Shown here: positions 1 through 11,657 of the stretch, piece by piece
How the letters are laid out: each line of letters starts with the position of its first letter
Numbering within the stretch: the first letter of the stretch is position 1
NCBI GenBank assembly: GCA_022496805.1
Contig: CM040089.1
Location: 40,532,372 to 40,596,371, forward strand
Source of the DNA: Pohlia nutans
Taxonomy: Eukaryota > Streptophyta > Bryopsida > Bryales > Mniaceae
Reading direction: 5' to 3'
DNA: 64,000 nucleotides
The notes under the pieces: generated by a model
Told to the model about the DNA's origin: nothing
Databases searched by the model: none
Seen by the model: only the letters and a program-made list of their open reading frames with translations
Position numbers and translations under genes: made by a program

Positions 1-779
1 TTCCATTTCGATACAGCCGTCCGATTCGTCCGTTTGGACCGCCCACAGTCAGATCCCATGAAGTTGTTCAACTCAACAACTTCCCAAAACGGAATAAATG
101 CAATGAGGAATCCAATGATTGTGTTTAAGTCAGCCAAAGAATCCTATTAACCCGTACATGCCTAGAGCCCTCTTCAAATTCGGCAGTTTTGCAAAGATGC
201 ATTATAAAATGCAACCTAGAGGGATATTTTGAACTTTATAAATGAATATAAGTTGTACATTATGAATTTTACATTCTATCCATACGGTTAGATCTATGAT
301 TACTATTACCAATAATTTTGCATAAAATTTGAAACATGAAATTCAAAATTATTTTGTAATTCAATTACGAATAAGATATTGACAATCTACAATTATTTTG
401 TAATTCAATTACAAATGAAATCTTTTGTGATTGGTTGAACTGTAATACTCTAAATGTAGTGATTTTTGGAGATGTTTTGGTTGCTTAATTTTATGAGTTG
501 ACTTTTTTTAGAATTGAATGTTGGTATGGTGAAATCACTACAATTTGCATACTTGAAATATCACATTGGATGATTTATAATTTTTCATTGATAGTCATCA
601 ACACTATGAAGGTATGACAAAAAATTCAACATGATTGGAAGATATAATTTGAATATTTACAAATTGTATTATGTAAACAAGATAAAATTTCAAAATAAAT
701 ATATTTTTGTCAAATTTTATATCAAATTTTATATTTAAGGTAGATAAAAGTTACATTCACAAGTAGTAAAAATATGAAA

Positions 780-1020
780 GCGAAAGATCTAAAAGAGTCC
801 TATGATTGGAGCATTTGTAAAAAGCCCTCTGTATTTAGGGCACTCCAATTTCAAATTTCTCAACGTTGGAAAAACTTCAATAGATTTTCTACTTTCCAAT
901 CCCAACAGTCAAAATATGTATCATAACTTAACTTAAACATCTAACGAAAACACCAACTACAAAAAAGCTAAAACACTTGATTTTAAGGACGTTGGACCAA
1001 AAATCAAGCATGCTATGGTT
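780..1020 (+). repeat. Dispersed repeat, copy also inverted at 12.5 kb
   Basis: This stretch reappears as its reverse complement at about 12494-12740, with many substitutions. The 12.5 kb copy ends in TTAACCCCTAAAGG, so both are probably arms of the same TTAA-targeting family, here nested inside a larger element. No coding potential is seen. Confidence 0.5.
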
Positions 1021-1554
1021 GATTGGGCACTTAGGTTATACATATGAATTTTAGATTCTATCCATACGTTAAGATCAACGGTTACAAATACCAATTAAGT
1101 TGTATAAATATAGAATGACTTGGAATTCTGAAATAAGTGAATTTCAATGGTTGAAATCATATATTGATATTGACTAAGTGAAGTGATTTTAACAAATGCT
1201 GTCACACAACAATATAACATGCATGATTTAAAATTCAAAACTAATAAAATAATAGGTGAATTACTATCTTCATATCATACAAATGGTTTTCTACTATTTT
1301 CTTCAGTTGAGAATAATTCAAACCCCTTAGTAGTTACATATTCTATATATTCTTATTATTTCCTAGTGACATTGTATACTTGTAAATTAATAAAATTTAG
1401 CATTTTTTACTGGTAAAAGTCCCAAAATATAAAACACCAAGCTTTTGCACAATAAACAATAATATTCCACCAAGATCGTTCCTTTTTGAAACTATTTCAA
1501 TTTTACTGATAACAAATTTCAGACTATATTACGGGCTACATTGTTCAGAGAAGA

Positions 1555-2700
1555 TTATTCATACATTCGCACATGTGTACACAATATATTTATATTCTGG
1601 ACATATAAATTTATGTATACATAAAAATACATTTGGATATATACATACATATATATATATATTTGTACAAGTATGTGTATGTGAATGAGTGGAGGTAAAT
1701 ATGTGTGTGTGTGTATATATATATATCGACCATTTATAGATGTATATATTTATATATACACATACATGTATGCACATACGCATACACAAACATTATTTTA
1801 TTTATATGTATGTAAATATAAATATATTGTACATGTGCTTTTAATATGTTCAACTGTAATTTAATTTCATATATACTATTCATATGAACATGCATACAAT
1901 AGGTTCAAATCTAATTTAATATCAAGTTTTCCCCTCTAACTAGGTTTCTAAAATATAAATTATATCATATATTTTTGTAATAATTTGTTTCTGCAAATTG
2001 GCGTGGTCTTTCCCTCTAAAATTATGATTGTGATTCCATTGAATGAAGTTGATCTATTAGGTTCGAAGTAATGTATGCATAAAAAATTGCTAACTCTTAT
2101 GGAATTCAAATTGGAACCCATTGCTTCATTATTTTGCCTTTATATTTGAATATCTTGCCTATTTATTCAATTGGTAAGTAATTACAAGTGTAGTCATGAA
2201 ATTGGCCAAAAGTGGGAGGGAGAATGAACAAAGGAGGAAAGGAAGAAGGGCATGGTAGGGGGGGGGGGGGGCGGAGTTAGCTAACAACAAAGAGGTAAGA
2301 GACATTATGAATGAGGTAGGACGGACCGCTCTCCTAATAGAGAAGCACTAGTAGAATTCAATGCGAAACACAATAAATGTTGGAACATTCTTTGACCGTA
2401 CTCATAATATGCCTCGAAGTACGTGAGGATTCTTGAAGCGCGTGTAGATTCTTGAAGTGCGTGTAGACCCAAGGAGTTGGGCTGAAGGAGGAGGAAGGGA
2501 GAGCAATGGAAGTATGGAACACCAAAACCCATGGGCTGCTGCCCCTCGCCGTCCGCCGGCGGCCCGTCCGATTCTGCCGTCCGATCCGCGTCCTTCTGCC
2601 GTCCGCCCCTGTCCGTCCGTCTGCCGTCCGATCCGACGGTTTCGTCCGATGGATCCTGTCCGTGTTTTCTCATCCGTCCGTGTTTTCTCATCCGTCATGC
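1555..2700. repeat. Direct duplication, copy A (inside the TTAA element)
   Basis: The segment matches 3545-4750 in the same orientation: a cacatgtgtacacaat block, a TA/TG-rich microsatellite, a long poly-G run followed by GGAGTTAGCTAACAA, a run of GTGCGTGTAG units and the start of a CCGTCCG island. Copy A has a shorter island and no gene after it. Copy B leads directly into the gene at 5206, so copy A looks like a captured or duplicated upstream region. Confidence 0.65.
2560..2700. repeat. Short CCGTCCG island 1
   Basis: GC-rich block of irregular CCGTCCGAT and CCGTCCG repeats in AT-rich surroundings. It is the truncated counterpart of the island at 4640-5000 and has no TATA box or gene behind it. 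Confidence 0.7.
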
Positions 2701-3204
2701 AATTTTTGCAGTGCAGATTTTTTACTCTAAATTCTATGGGAAGTTAGCTTCATGAATGTGTGATCTGATTAGAAAGGGAATGATTTGTGAAATTTTTATG
2801 CCTCATTTCATGTTGTAGTGATTCACCAAAATTTTTGAAGATTTCAATGTAAAAAAGCTCTTGAAAAAGTTTACTCATAAAATTAAGCAACCAAAAAATC
2901 TCCAAAAATCACTATACTTAGAGTATTACATTTCAACCAATCACAACAAATTTCATCTACAGATTGTGAATATCTTATTCGTAATCGAATTACAAAAGAA
3001 TTTTGAATTTTGAGTTTCAAATTTTATTCAAAAATATTGGTGATAGTAGTCATAGATCTAACCGTATGGATAGAATCTAAAACTCATAATGTACAACTTT
3101 TATTCATACATGAAGTTCAAAATATCCCTCTAAGTTGCATTTTATAATGCATCTTTGCAAAACTGCTGAATTTGGAGAGGGCTTTAGGCATTTAGGGGTT
3201 AATA

Positions 3205-3544
3205 CTTTAGGACTAATTGGAAACATACAATTTCCTGCATGTATAAACTTTAATTAAAAAATTTAACCAATCCCAAAGGTAAAATGGATATAAAAGTGTA
3301 TTCATTGTTGTCAAAGGCGATATTAAACCAACATTAAAACTAGCATAACAAATAGAAGTTGTGATGTATAATTTGTATATCCCATCTATATGACTGATTA
3401 TCGTCAAATCCATTTGAATTAATTATAAATTAAGACAGATAGAAGTAGTTTGATTGATCACGGGACTTCTCCGCCGATGCTTAACGTTTTCAATTTCCGA
3501 CAATAACAAATAAGATCATATTTTTTATTTTGTCTACAGAATAT
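3205..3544. other. AT-rich spacer, no gene seen
   Basis: AT-rich sequence between the TTAA element and copy B of the direct duplication. No convincing reading frame or RNA gene is visible. Confidence 0.5.
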
Positions 3545-3644
3545 TATCCGTCCAATCGCACATGTGTACACAATATCTTTATATCGTGGACATATAAGTG
3601 TATATAAACATAGAAATACATGAGCATACATACATACATGTGTG

Positions 3645-3674
3645 TATATATAGATATATATATATATATATATA

Positions 3675-3711
<37 letters not shown>

Positions 3712-3738
3712 ATATATATATATATATATATATATATC

Positions 3739-3770
<32 letters not shown>
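3645..3770. repeat. TA microsatellite
   Basis: About 125 bp of almost pure TA repeat with occasional TC interruptions. Confidence 0.95.
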
Positions 3771-3771
<1 letters not shown>

Positions 3772-3871
3772 GTATGTATGTATGTACCTACATGTATGTA
3801 TATGTAAATATGTGGGTGGATATTTGTATGTACATATACATGCAAGCAATTACGAATATACATGCACTACA

Positions 3872-4190
3872 AACATGTCTTCCACGATGTTGTACTATCA
3901 TGCAAATGTGTATTATATTACCAATGGGCATATGATATTATTCCAAGTTTATTAGAGATGATAATATGCCTTCCACGATGTTCCACCATCATCCAAATGG
4001 CATGGCACATGTGTTTTATATTACCAATGGGCATATATTATTATTCCAAGCTTATTAGAGATGATAATATGCCTTCCACGATGTTCCACCATCATCCAAA
4101 TGGCATGGCACATGTGTTTTATATTACCAATGGGCATATATTATTATTCCAAGCTTATTAGAGATGATAATATGCCTTCTACGATTTATG
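3872..4190. repeat. Tandem repeat of about 103 bp
   Basis: Three to four head-to-tail units, each starting CTTCCACGATGTT and ending GAGATGATAATATGC. The second and third units are 103 bp apart and almost identical. The first is shorter and more diverged. Confidence 0.85.
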
Positions 4191-4639
4191 AAATTCAAAG
4201 TGGAATCCATTGCTTGAATATTTTGCCTATTTATTCAATTGGTAAGTAATTACAAGTGAAGTCATGAAATTGGCCAAGAGTGGGAGGGAGAATGAATAAT
4301 GGAGGAAAGGGAGAAGGGCAAGGTGGGGGGGGGGGGGAGGGGGCGGAGTTAGCTAACAATGGAGAAGTAAGAGACATCATGAATGAGGTATGACGGACCG
4401 CTCTCCTAGTAGTGAAGCACTACTAGAATTCAATGAGAAACACAATAAATGTTGGAACATTCTTTGACCGTACTTATAATAGGCCTCGAAGTACGTGAGG
4501 ATTCTTGAAGTGCGTGTAGATTCTTGAAGTGCGTGTAGATTCTTGAAGTGCGTGTAGACCCAAGGAGTTGGAGGAGGAGGAGGAAGGGAGAGCAATGGAA
4601 GTATGGAACACCGAAACACAATAAACCCCATGGGCTGTT

Positions 4640-5000
4640 CCCCACGCCGTCCGCGGGCGGCCCGTCCGGTTCTGCCGTCCGCCCCTGTCCGTCCGATCGT
4701 GTCCTGTCCGTTCGATCGTCTCCTGTCCGTCCGCCCCTGTCCGTGTGCCGTCCGCACCTGTCCGTTCGATATGCCGTCCGCCCCTGTCCGTTCGATCGTG
4801 CGCCCCTGGCCGTCCGATCTGCCGTCCGCCCCTGTCTGTCCGATCGTGCGCACCTGGCCGTCCGATTGGAGGGTCGATACGTACGGCTGGGAATCGGCCG
4901 TCCGATGCGACTGTCCGCACCTATGCCGTCCGATGGAGATGATCTGGGCCATCCGATCAGTCATGTGTCCGCAGTACGCTTCGTCCGCCCTAGGCGGACA
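4640..5000 (+). repeat. CCGTCCG island 2, directly upstream of a TATA box
   Basis: Long irregular array of CCGTCCG, CCGTCCGAT and CCGTCCGCCCCTGT units. It ends in a short inverted GGCGGAC/GTCCGCC arrangement around TATAAA at 5002. The long open frames through it on both strands follow from the repeat composition and are not genes. Confidence 0.85.
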
Positions 5001-5001
5001 G

Positions 5002-5007
5002 TATAAA
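5002..5007 (+). promoter_or_regulatory. TATA box of the 5.2 kb gene
   Basis: TATAAA lies between CCTAGGCGGACAG and GGACGGACGG, about 200 bp before the first ATG of the downstream gene. The same arrangement occurs before the gene at 10164. Confidence 0.55.
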
Positions 5008-5205
5008 GGACGGACGGCCATATTCGTCCGCTCAGAGAGGCGGTGGGCACGGTGATGTTCCGACAGCACCTGCACCGACTCTGTCATGTGTTTTTTGAGT
5101 CACTGCGTCACGCTGTACGCACGTTTGACTTCATTTCAGGACGTTTGTAGCACGTTGCGCTTCTACCTTCCACGCGGTTTCTCAGCGTTGTTTTGACTTC
5201 TCACA

Positions 5206-6285
5206 ATGTTTCAGCGAAGCAGAAGTAGTAGGAGATCTTCACAAGGGACTCCTCAAGTTATGAACTGGGATCAAGTCGTTGACCCCAATTGTGTTGCGGA
5301 GCCGGGATGGGACACTGAGCCTACGAGAACGTGGAGTTGTAAAACATGCAAAGAATACGTGAAGATGACGCATTTAGCCAAGATTTGGCCACGAACTCGA
5401 ATGCAAGTGTCTGGCCCTCGTTGGGAAGACCCAACTTCGACGTGCCAAAGCGACCATTTCCGACAATGGTATTGGGAGGTGTACGATTTCGTTGGGTTGC
5501 CTAACTCAAAGCCAACCATCATGAAATATTCCTTAATGGCAATGGTTTGGGCTGAGATTGTATTGCACAAGGATGTGGATTGGAGTACGGTGCCTGGGAA
5601 AAACGTTGAACGTTTGAATCGTTCACAAAACTTTATTCCCACCAACTGGCTTGGACCGAGTGATTGTGTGCCGCAATGGTCTAATCGTCGAGCGAATGCG
5701 ACAAATGTTGTTGTACCTGATGATGACACCTCGCAATAGGAAGTACGTCCACGCAATACATATCGGCAACACGACGTTGAGAACTATCCCGTGACGTTCG
5801 GAACTCCTGCTCAGCATGACTATGAATATCATCAAGGAACTTCACGTCCAGTAGGCAGGGGTGATCAAAGGGGAGTTAACCATGGTTACGATGATAATGC
5901 ATACGCTGTACACAATGATGAACGGGTTCCGTACCCGGACAGATACAATACCCCGCGAGCATATTCTCCCGAGAGGACCCACAACAATCTTGGACATCAT
6001 GGGTTTCAAAGCCATCCTCCTATTTATTCTGGCCCCGGCAAAAGCTCAGCAAGCGGTGCACCCGTGAGTTTTGGTAGGGATATGTATAGTGCTGCAGACG
6101 GCCCCCCTAACGGATTTGCTGCTGGGCCATCGAGTCAGTACGATCAAGATGATGAGTACGAAAGAGATCTTCAAGAAGCGATAAGACGGAGCGAAGAGGA
6201 AGAGAATGAAAGGCGGCTGATAGATCAACGTTATTTTGAGCAACAGTGGGACGCGGAACGTGGGACATTTCGGGGACATCGGTGA
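5206..6285 (+). pseudogene. Uncharacterised protein gene with one in-frame TAG and a UIM-like C-terminus
   Basis: A single reading frame runs from the ATG at 5206 to 6285 and is broken only by TAG at 5737-5739. The first part (177 residues) has a CKTC pair near residue 46 and a tryptophan-rich core, and I do not recognise it. The second part is rich in Gly, Tyr, His, Pro and Asp. It ends with an acidic patch followed by LQEAIRRSEEE, which fits a ubiquitin-interacting motif (conserved Ala and Ser). The preceding codon is CAA, and CAG to TAG by one C-to-T change would explain the stop. It could be a recently dead gene or a readthrough gene. Two separate proteins are less likely because the frame is shared and no new ATG follows closely. 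Promoter and CCGTCCG island lie directly upstream. Confidence 0.55.
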
Positions 6286-6549
6286 TATTATCGGATTTAA
6301 CAGGACTGTCTATGCTCCAGTGGAAGTTGAAACCTAGCCTAGACCGTAGAATCCAATGTCTTCAATTTTGCTTTGTATAGACCAAGACATGTCCTTAGTT
6401 TGAATTTTGTTAGGATGCTACAAACTTTGGATATATTGTAGGCTGCTAGCGCTAATGCTCTAGGCTTATAAAGGATGTACATGGCTCATTGTGTGAACAT
6501 TATTAGCACAAATATTTATATATATACATATATAATCACGAAGAGTAAA

Positions 6550-8300
6550 CTGGTCATGAGTACATAACCCATTCCTATTTCCATTGATAAGAGATCGAGT
6601 TCATGACTTACAAAAAGATTTATAAATTGTCTTGGTGTCGCCTTGACTTTTATAGTAGACCTTACATACCCGGTTGAAAACAAAATGAGTTTAGTTCACA
6701 TGCAATGGAAGGGCTAGAAGCTTATCTTAGAACTTGGTTGTGCACAACACAGTTGACTTTCCAAGAAGGACTCCCATCACATTCTCATTTCCTACTCCTT
6801 TTATAACTACCTTGTGCAACGAAAACCTCCTTCACGAATAAAGTTATTTATGAAAAACATCTTGTCTCACTATCCTGAGAAGTTCATGGCGGCGAACGAA
6901 CCACCAAAAGTGCACTTTATTGAACCCCTCTTTATGTTAGGTCCTTGTTACACACTCTCCACTTGAATTAAGTGGCTTCCCGTATTTACTTTTGGCTGAG
7001 CACTTTCTTTGAACCGTCTTCATCATCGAACAACCTCATGAGCTTCTGTGCTTCAAGTGCAGTTCGGCAACATCAGAGTTTCGAAAAAGACCATCGTGAA
7101 GATTGTAACGAACGCCTTTGAAGTGCATACTCTCGTAGCTTGAGATTCAGCTTGCCTAAACCCTACACTTTAGTCCCGGTTGAATCACTAGAGAGGGTTC
7201 AATAGTATCATAGTACTACATTCTAATCTGACTTTAGACACCGAGTCCCGTGACACCCTAAACCCTACTAGTGTTAGTGTCCCATTGAGAATTTGGAATG
7301 ATACAAAGAGCATTGCCATGTGTAGTCAAAGGGTGTAGTACTATGGTAGGGTGTAGTACTGTGGTACTATCATGGTGCATGAGGGAGGACTAGGCACCAC
7401 TAAGGTTTGGATGAAGTCTATGAGGAAGGTATTAAGGTGTCAATCTTGTGGCATGGCACTTGGAATGAGGTTGTCACCTCATCTTGATGCCTCATGCTAG
7501 AAAAGGCTTAGAAACCCTAGAATGTTCATATTTGTCTAGTGGGGCCTTTGGAAAGTGACTCGGTGAGTGTGTGAGAGAGTAGCTCGGCTCTAGCGACTAC
7601 AGCCCTTTTCAAAGGCGGAAAGACAAAGCATGCGTCGATAAAGCAGGGGGCAAATGGGCAATACCCTCTCTAGCGTTTCAATCGAGATTAAAGTTTAGGA
7701 TATGCAAAGTGGACCTCAAGGTACGAGAGTATGCACTTCAAAGGTGTGCGTTCCGATCTTCACGATTGTGTTTTTCTGAGATTTGGTATTGCCGAACAGC
7801 ACTTATAGCACAGAAGCTCGTGAGGTTGTTTGATGATGAAGAGGGTTTGAAGAAAGTGTTGGGCCAAAGGTATGTATGGGAAGCCACATGATTCAAGTGG
7901 GGAGTATGTAACGTGGAACAAATATGAAGAGGGGTTGAAGAATGTGCACTTTTGGTAGTTCAATTGTCCTATTGAACTTCTTATTATAGCGAAGCAAGAT
8001 TTTTTTTCAGAATTAACCCTATTCGTGATGGACGTTTTCATTGTACAAGGTAGCTATGGAAGGGGAGGAAATGAGAATGCGGTGGGAGTCCTTCTTGGAA
8101 AGGCCTTTGTGCTATGCACCACCAAGTTATAGGATCAGCTCAGACCTTCTAAATTGCAGTAAGGGTAAAGTGAACTCATTTCGTTGTCAACCATGTATAG
8201 AAGGTCCGATAAGAGAATGGAGAGAACATCAATGAAATTGATATATCTTTTGATGAGACACAAACTTAATCAATGACCAATGGAAATAACGCTTGATTAG
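6550..8300. repeat. Large inverted repeat (hairpin of about 1.75 kb)
   Basis: The left arm (about 6550-7160) is the diverged reverse complement of the right arm (about 7690-8300). Anchors are CCAAGAAGGACTCCCA with its complement at about 8090, and GTGCATACTCTCGTA with its complement at about 7725. The roughly 500-bp loop contains short direct repeats of TAGGGTGTAGTACT. No transposase is seen and the exact ends are unclear. A foldback element or an inverted duplication are both possible. Confidence 0.7.
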
Positions 8301-9597
8301 GTACTTAATGAGGTTTACAATTTGCGAGACAGATTTTTCAATATTATGTTGAGTTATTGCACGGCGCGAATCTTTGAAAACAAGATGTGGTTCTTGGAAA
8401 ATAACAATAGAAATTGACGGAAGTCAAGTTTTTTTATAACTCATAAGAGTGAGAGCTTATTTCCAATTCTTTCATACTTGTGTATAAAAAAAACCGAGCT
8501 TATAAATAAGTACGCCCACTTTAGCTAAAAAAAGATGGCCATATAATTTATGAACTGCACCCTTTCTATAAACCCTACAATTTCATGGCACTTTGCCGGA
8601 GAGAAGGGGATGGTTGTTAAATATTTAGTGCCTATGATTACTCAGTGGCGGACCAAGCCGTGTATATCACATTAGTGATCACACGTGCTCTACTAATATC
8701 GAACTTTGGTCTCAAAGTCTTGACATATAGTCATAATTAACCCCTAAATTTTTGAGCGACCATATTCTGATCGTTCCACTTTTTGGGCAGCCTCCAGGGA
8801 CCTCATACTTTTAAAAATTTCAATGAGAATTTCAGTGTAGCTTTCAAAAAGTACACTCTACATGTCGCACTTTGTTTCATGTCATTCCCATAAGTATTGC
8901 AAAAGTTATAAGCATTTGAAGTTTTTAAAGCGAGATCGGGTAGCAAATTTTTGATTTATGATTGGTTGATCTTTATCTACAAATGTAGCTTTAAATCTAC
9001 CCATTTTGAGCAATGGGATAAAAGTTATGAGGAGATCTGTTTTTTGGGCAGTTTGGACAAAAAAATCTTTGAAGCTCATTTCTAAACTCAATTCTCAATA
9101 TGTTTTAATGAAATAAAAGGCACTAGGTAAAGATTTCTAAGTACAACATTCTCACTGTAAGATTGACATTTTACAATTCCATGTCAAAGTTATTAATGAT
9201 TTTCTTTTTCCTTTCACTTTGTACCCACTTCTAGTAATTGTTTTATGAAAAAATTAATATTAGCTTTTTTCTTTCAAGATTTTATATTTGAAGACTTCAC
9301 TCAATTGTTAACATGGCCTTGCCATTCATTGAATTTCTAACCCATTCAAAAAAAAGATATTAATTTCAAAAGTTCAAATTTGTCACCGGATTGAACCCCA
9401 AAAAATCTTCTTTTGCAACTTTGATCCTTATAATCTAAGAATCTAATGGTCATTTTGCTCTCAAATTTTGTGCTCACATGAAAATTCAAGTTGGGTATTA
9501 GATCTTACGGTTGAATGATGAAAAAACAAAAAAACATATGATTTCTTCTTCAACTTCCAAATGCTGCGTTTTTCATGGTTTTTTATGAGAATACGGT
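8301..9597. other. AT-rich intergenic stretch with one TTAA-element end
   Basis: No gene is seen. At 8737 there is TTAACCCCTAAATTTTTGAG, followed by a match to the GGTCGCTC end of the element at 16620-17396. This looks like one terminus of the same TTAA family, and I cannot place the other end. Confidence 0.4.
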
Positions 9598-9960
9598 CGT
9601 CCGATCTGGGGGCCGTCCGATCTGGGGGCCGTCCGATTTGGAGGCCGTCCGATCTGGGGCCGTCCGATCTGGGGGCCGTCCGATTTGGGGCCGTCCGATC
9701 TGTGCCGCCCCGTCTGTGCCGTCCGATCGGGGGGCCGTCGGATCTGTGGTCCGATGGGCGGACCGTCGGATCTGCGGGCCGTCCGATGTGTGCCGTCCGA
9801 TCAAGGGGCCGTCCGATCTGCGGTCCGATGGGCGGACCGTCGGATCTGCGGGCCGTCTGATATGTGCCGTCCGATTCTGCGGCGGACAGCGCGACCCGTC
9901 CGATCGGGTGGCGGACGGCGCGGGCCATCCGATTGGCTGTCCGACCTGATCGGACAGCAC
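9598..9960 (+). repeat. CCGTCCG island 3, directly upstream of a TATA box
   Basis: Array of GGCCGTCCGATCTG-type units (11-14 bp) with variants GCGGACCGTCGGAT and GTGCCGTCCGATC. It runs into the promoter of the gene at 10164, as island 2 does for the gene at 5206. Confidence 0.9.
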
Positions 9961-9967
9961 GTCCGCC

Positions 9968-9974
9968 TATATAG
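9968..9974 (+). promoter_or_regulatory. TATA box of the 10.2 kb kinase-like gene
   Basis: TATATAG is flanked by GTCCGCC on the left and CCGTCCGCC on the right, about 190 bp before the ATG. The likely start of transcription lies in the pyrimidine-rich stretch near 10000. A poly-G run follows in the leader. Confidence 0.5.
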
Positions 9975-10163
9975 CCGTCCGCCTAGAGCGGACGGCTCAC
10001 TTTTTCCTCCCTACTCACTTGATTGTAAGAGTAGTTAGGGGTTGTTGTTGGCAGGGTTATCCCATCCTCTGGCCCCTCACTCGGGGAGGAAGAAGTCAGC
10101 GTTGTCGGGGGGGGGGGGAGTATATTTTGCCAATTTTTTTTACAATTCCGGAGCTCCGTCACC

Positions 10164-11657
10164 ATGTCGAAGGGAAAAAAACAGAAAACAGGTAAGACGA
10201 CGGAACAGAAATCTCTTGAAGATGACATTCACATGCCCTCGGAAGCGTGTAAGAAGTTTCTGCAGAAGTTTACGGTGGATTTTTACCGAAGCAACACGCT
10301 TATGGCGTTGGAGAGTAAATTTGTTCGGTACAAAGAGCGTAGCGTGGAAAAATTTCAAGAAGACATGACGAGGAATATGTTGCAGGCTCTTCAGGATGGA
10401 CTTTGGTACCGGGAGATGGAGAAGCGTGATTTCACAAAGTGGTTGGAGTGGAGGGTGAATGATTGTTTGTGGAATATCCAAGGAGTGTTAACCAAGTATG
10501 GGAAGGACCATGGACTGCTTGAGGACAATACGTATATTGAGGAAGTCATGAAGAAAGCAGACGACTTTGTGGGGTTGATGAAACAATACACCCTTGGACG
10601 CCAGCGCAGACAGCAAATCGGTTGGTGGAGAGACGTTCCCGGTGGATCCGAGGAGTTAATGAAGAATAAGTTGGTCCACGCATTGCCTGCTACGGCCAAT
10701 GTCATTGAAGTGGAGCACACATCACTGAAGGGTGCATATGCTACCGTCAAGAGGGTTCGAATTGAAGGAGCTCCAGGGTTAGAACCTCATTGGGAGTTTG
10801 CGGCAAAACTTTCAAAACAGGCGAGGACTAGACCGGATCTTGCGAAATTGGAACACCAAAATGAAACGATGGTCGTTCGAATTGAACATCCAGGTGTTAT
10901 ACGATACGTGGCTATTCATGCTTCGAAATATGAGGGTTATGCATATTGGTGGAATGGTGGGACATTGCGACAGATGCTGAATTTAGACAACACATACGGA
11001 GACAATATCTACGCGCGTATGTTGCATGCACCTATGTCAGCGGACGATGTGATCAAAGCAAGTTATCTGAGGTGGTTCCGTAAAAAAAGAACGGAATTGG
11101 CGTGGGCATTGGTGATCATCATGCATGAGGTACACATGACCAACAACCTGTACAATAATTTATCTCCCGATAATATCCTTTTTCATTTCCCTGCGGATGA
11201 AACGCGTGTATACATCGGGGTATGTGACTGGGGCATGTTATCCTTTTCGACGGAGCCAATGGAGTCACCATATGGGTACAACAATACAGAGGAAATGCAG
11301 AAGGATCTTGCAGAACGGTGGTGGGTGGATCCTACGATTGCTTATGTACGTAAGCCAGATGCAGATGTGGAGATACGCCCACCAGTGACAAAGACAACTG
11401 AGGCATATGGAGTTGCAAAAATTGCTATGCGCATCAACAAGGGCAACATGTCAGAGGAGTACTGGAAGTTGCAGACGCCTGGAGAAACTTCAGCAACATA
11501 TGAACAACATGATTTGGCAAGCGTGTTCGAGAACTATTTGAATCGATTGTGCAGCACGGATCGAGCAAATATTGGAGGTTTAGCTCATATAGTGACATGT
11601 TTTAGGCTTACATACAAGTGGCCAGTACCGTACGAGCATTTTAGAAATGTGTATTAG
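10164..11657 (+). CDS. Intact kinase-like (probable pseudokinase) gene, 497 aa, no intron
   Basis: One uninterrupted frame begins at an ATG in the context GTCACCATGTCG and opens with a lysine-rich start (MSKGKKQKTGK). The first 180 residues are helical and unrecognised. A diverged protein-kinase fold follows. A beta-strand Lys may be in AAKLSKQ. The HRD-type catalytic loop is replaced by NNLSPDNILF, which keeps the Asn. The DFG motif reads CDWG. A WWNGGTLRQ block precedes the C-lobe. Loss of the HRD aspartate context and the glycine-rich loop suggests a pseudokinase or a highly modified kinase. A related but truncated copy lies at 26770-27501 with the same WWN-GTLRQ, DNIL and VCDWG blocks. 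Regulation is presumably from the TATA box and CCGTCCG island just upstream. Confidence 0.8.
   Translation: MSKGKKQKTGKTTEQKSLEDDIHMPSEACKKFLQKFTVDFYRSNTLMALESKFVRYKERSVEKFQEDMTRNMLQALQDGLWYREMEKRDFTKWLEWRVNDCLWNIQGVLTKYGKDHGLLEDNTYIEEVMKKADDFVGLMKQYTLGRQRRQQIGWWRDVPGGSEELMKNKLVHALPATANVIEVEHTSLKGAYATVKRVRIEGAPGLEPHWEFAAKLSKQARTRPDLAKLEHQNETMVVRIEHPGVIRYVAIHASKYEGYAYWWNGGTLRQMLNLDNTYGDNIYARMLHAPMSADDVIKASYLRWFRKKRTELAWALVIIMHEVHMTNNLYNNLSPDNILFHFPADETRVYIGVCDWGMLSFSTEPMESPYGYNNTEEMQKDLAERWWVDPTIAYVRKPDADVEIRPPVTKTTEAYGVAKIAMRINKGNMSEEYWKLQTPGETSATYEQHDLASVFENYLNRLCSTDRANIGGLAHIVTCFRLTYKWPVPYEHFRNVY

Larger units (their letters stand above)
147..3202. mobile_element. TTAA-flanked foldback element with long inverted arms
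   Basis: The left arm (147 to about 510) and the right arm (about 2735 to 3202) are reverse complements. Both outer ends begin TTAACCC and then share TGCCTA-AGCCCTCT and TTTTGCAAAGATGC. Flanking TTAA with CCC at the tips is what the piggyBac superfamily shows, so a non-autonomous piggyBac-like element is the best fit, although no transposase is present. The interior carries a copy of sequence that also lies just outside the element at 3.5-4.7 kb. Other arms of this family lie near 12.3 kb and 15.1-15.7 kb. Confidence 0.7.
3545..4750. repeat. Direct duplication, copy B (upstream of the 5.2 kb gene)
   Basis: Partner of copy A. It differs by containing an expanded TA microsatellite and a roughly 103-bp tandem repeat. 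The right half, from the poly-G run to the CCGTCCG island, is the closest match to copy A. Confidence 0.65.

Noticed and set aside
2265..2275. Poly-G runs near 2265, 4325 and 10110 as G-quadruplex regulators
   Set aside because: Single long runs rather than four spaced G-tracts, and their exact length is probably a sequencing or slippage artefact.
3598..3955. Tyr/Ile-rich proteins from the TA microsatellite
   Set aside because: Pure translation of a TA repeat.
4400..5060. Long overlapping open frames through the CCGTCCG islands on both strands
   Set aside because: They arise from a repeat lacking stop codons in several frames. Composition is identical on both strands and no domain is visible.
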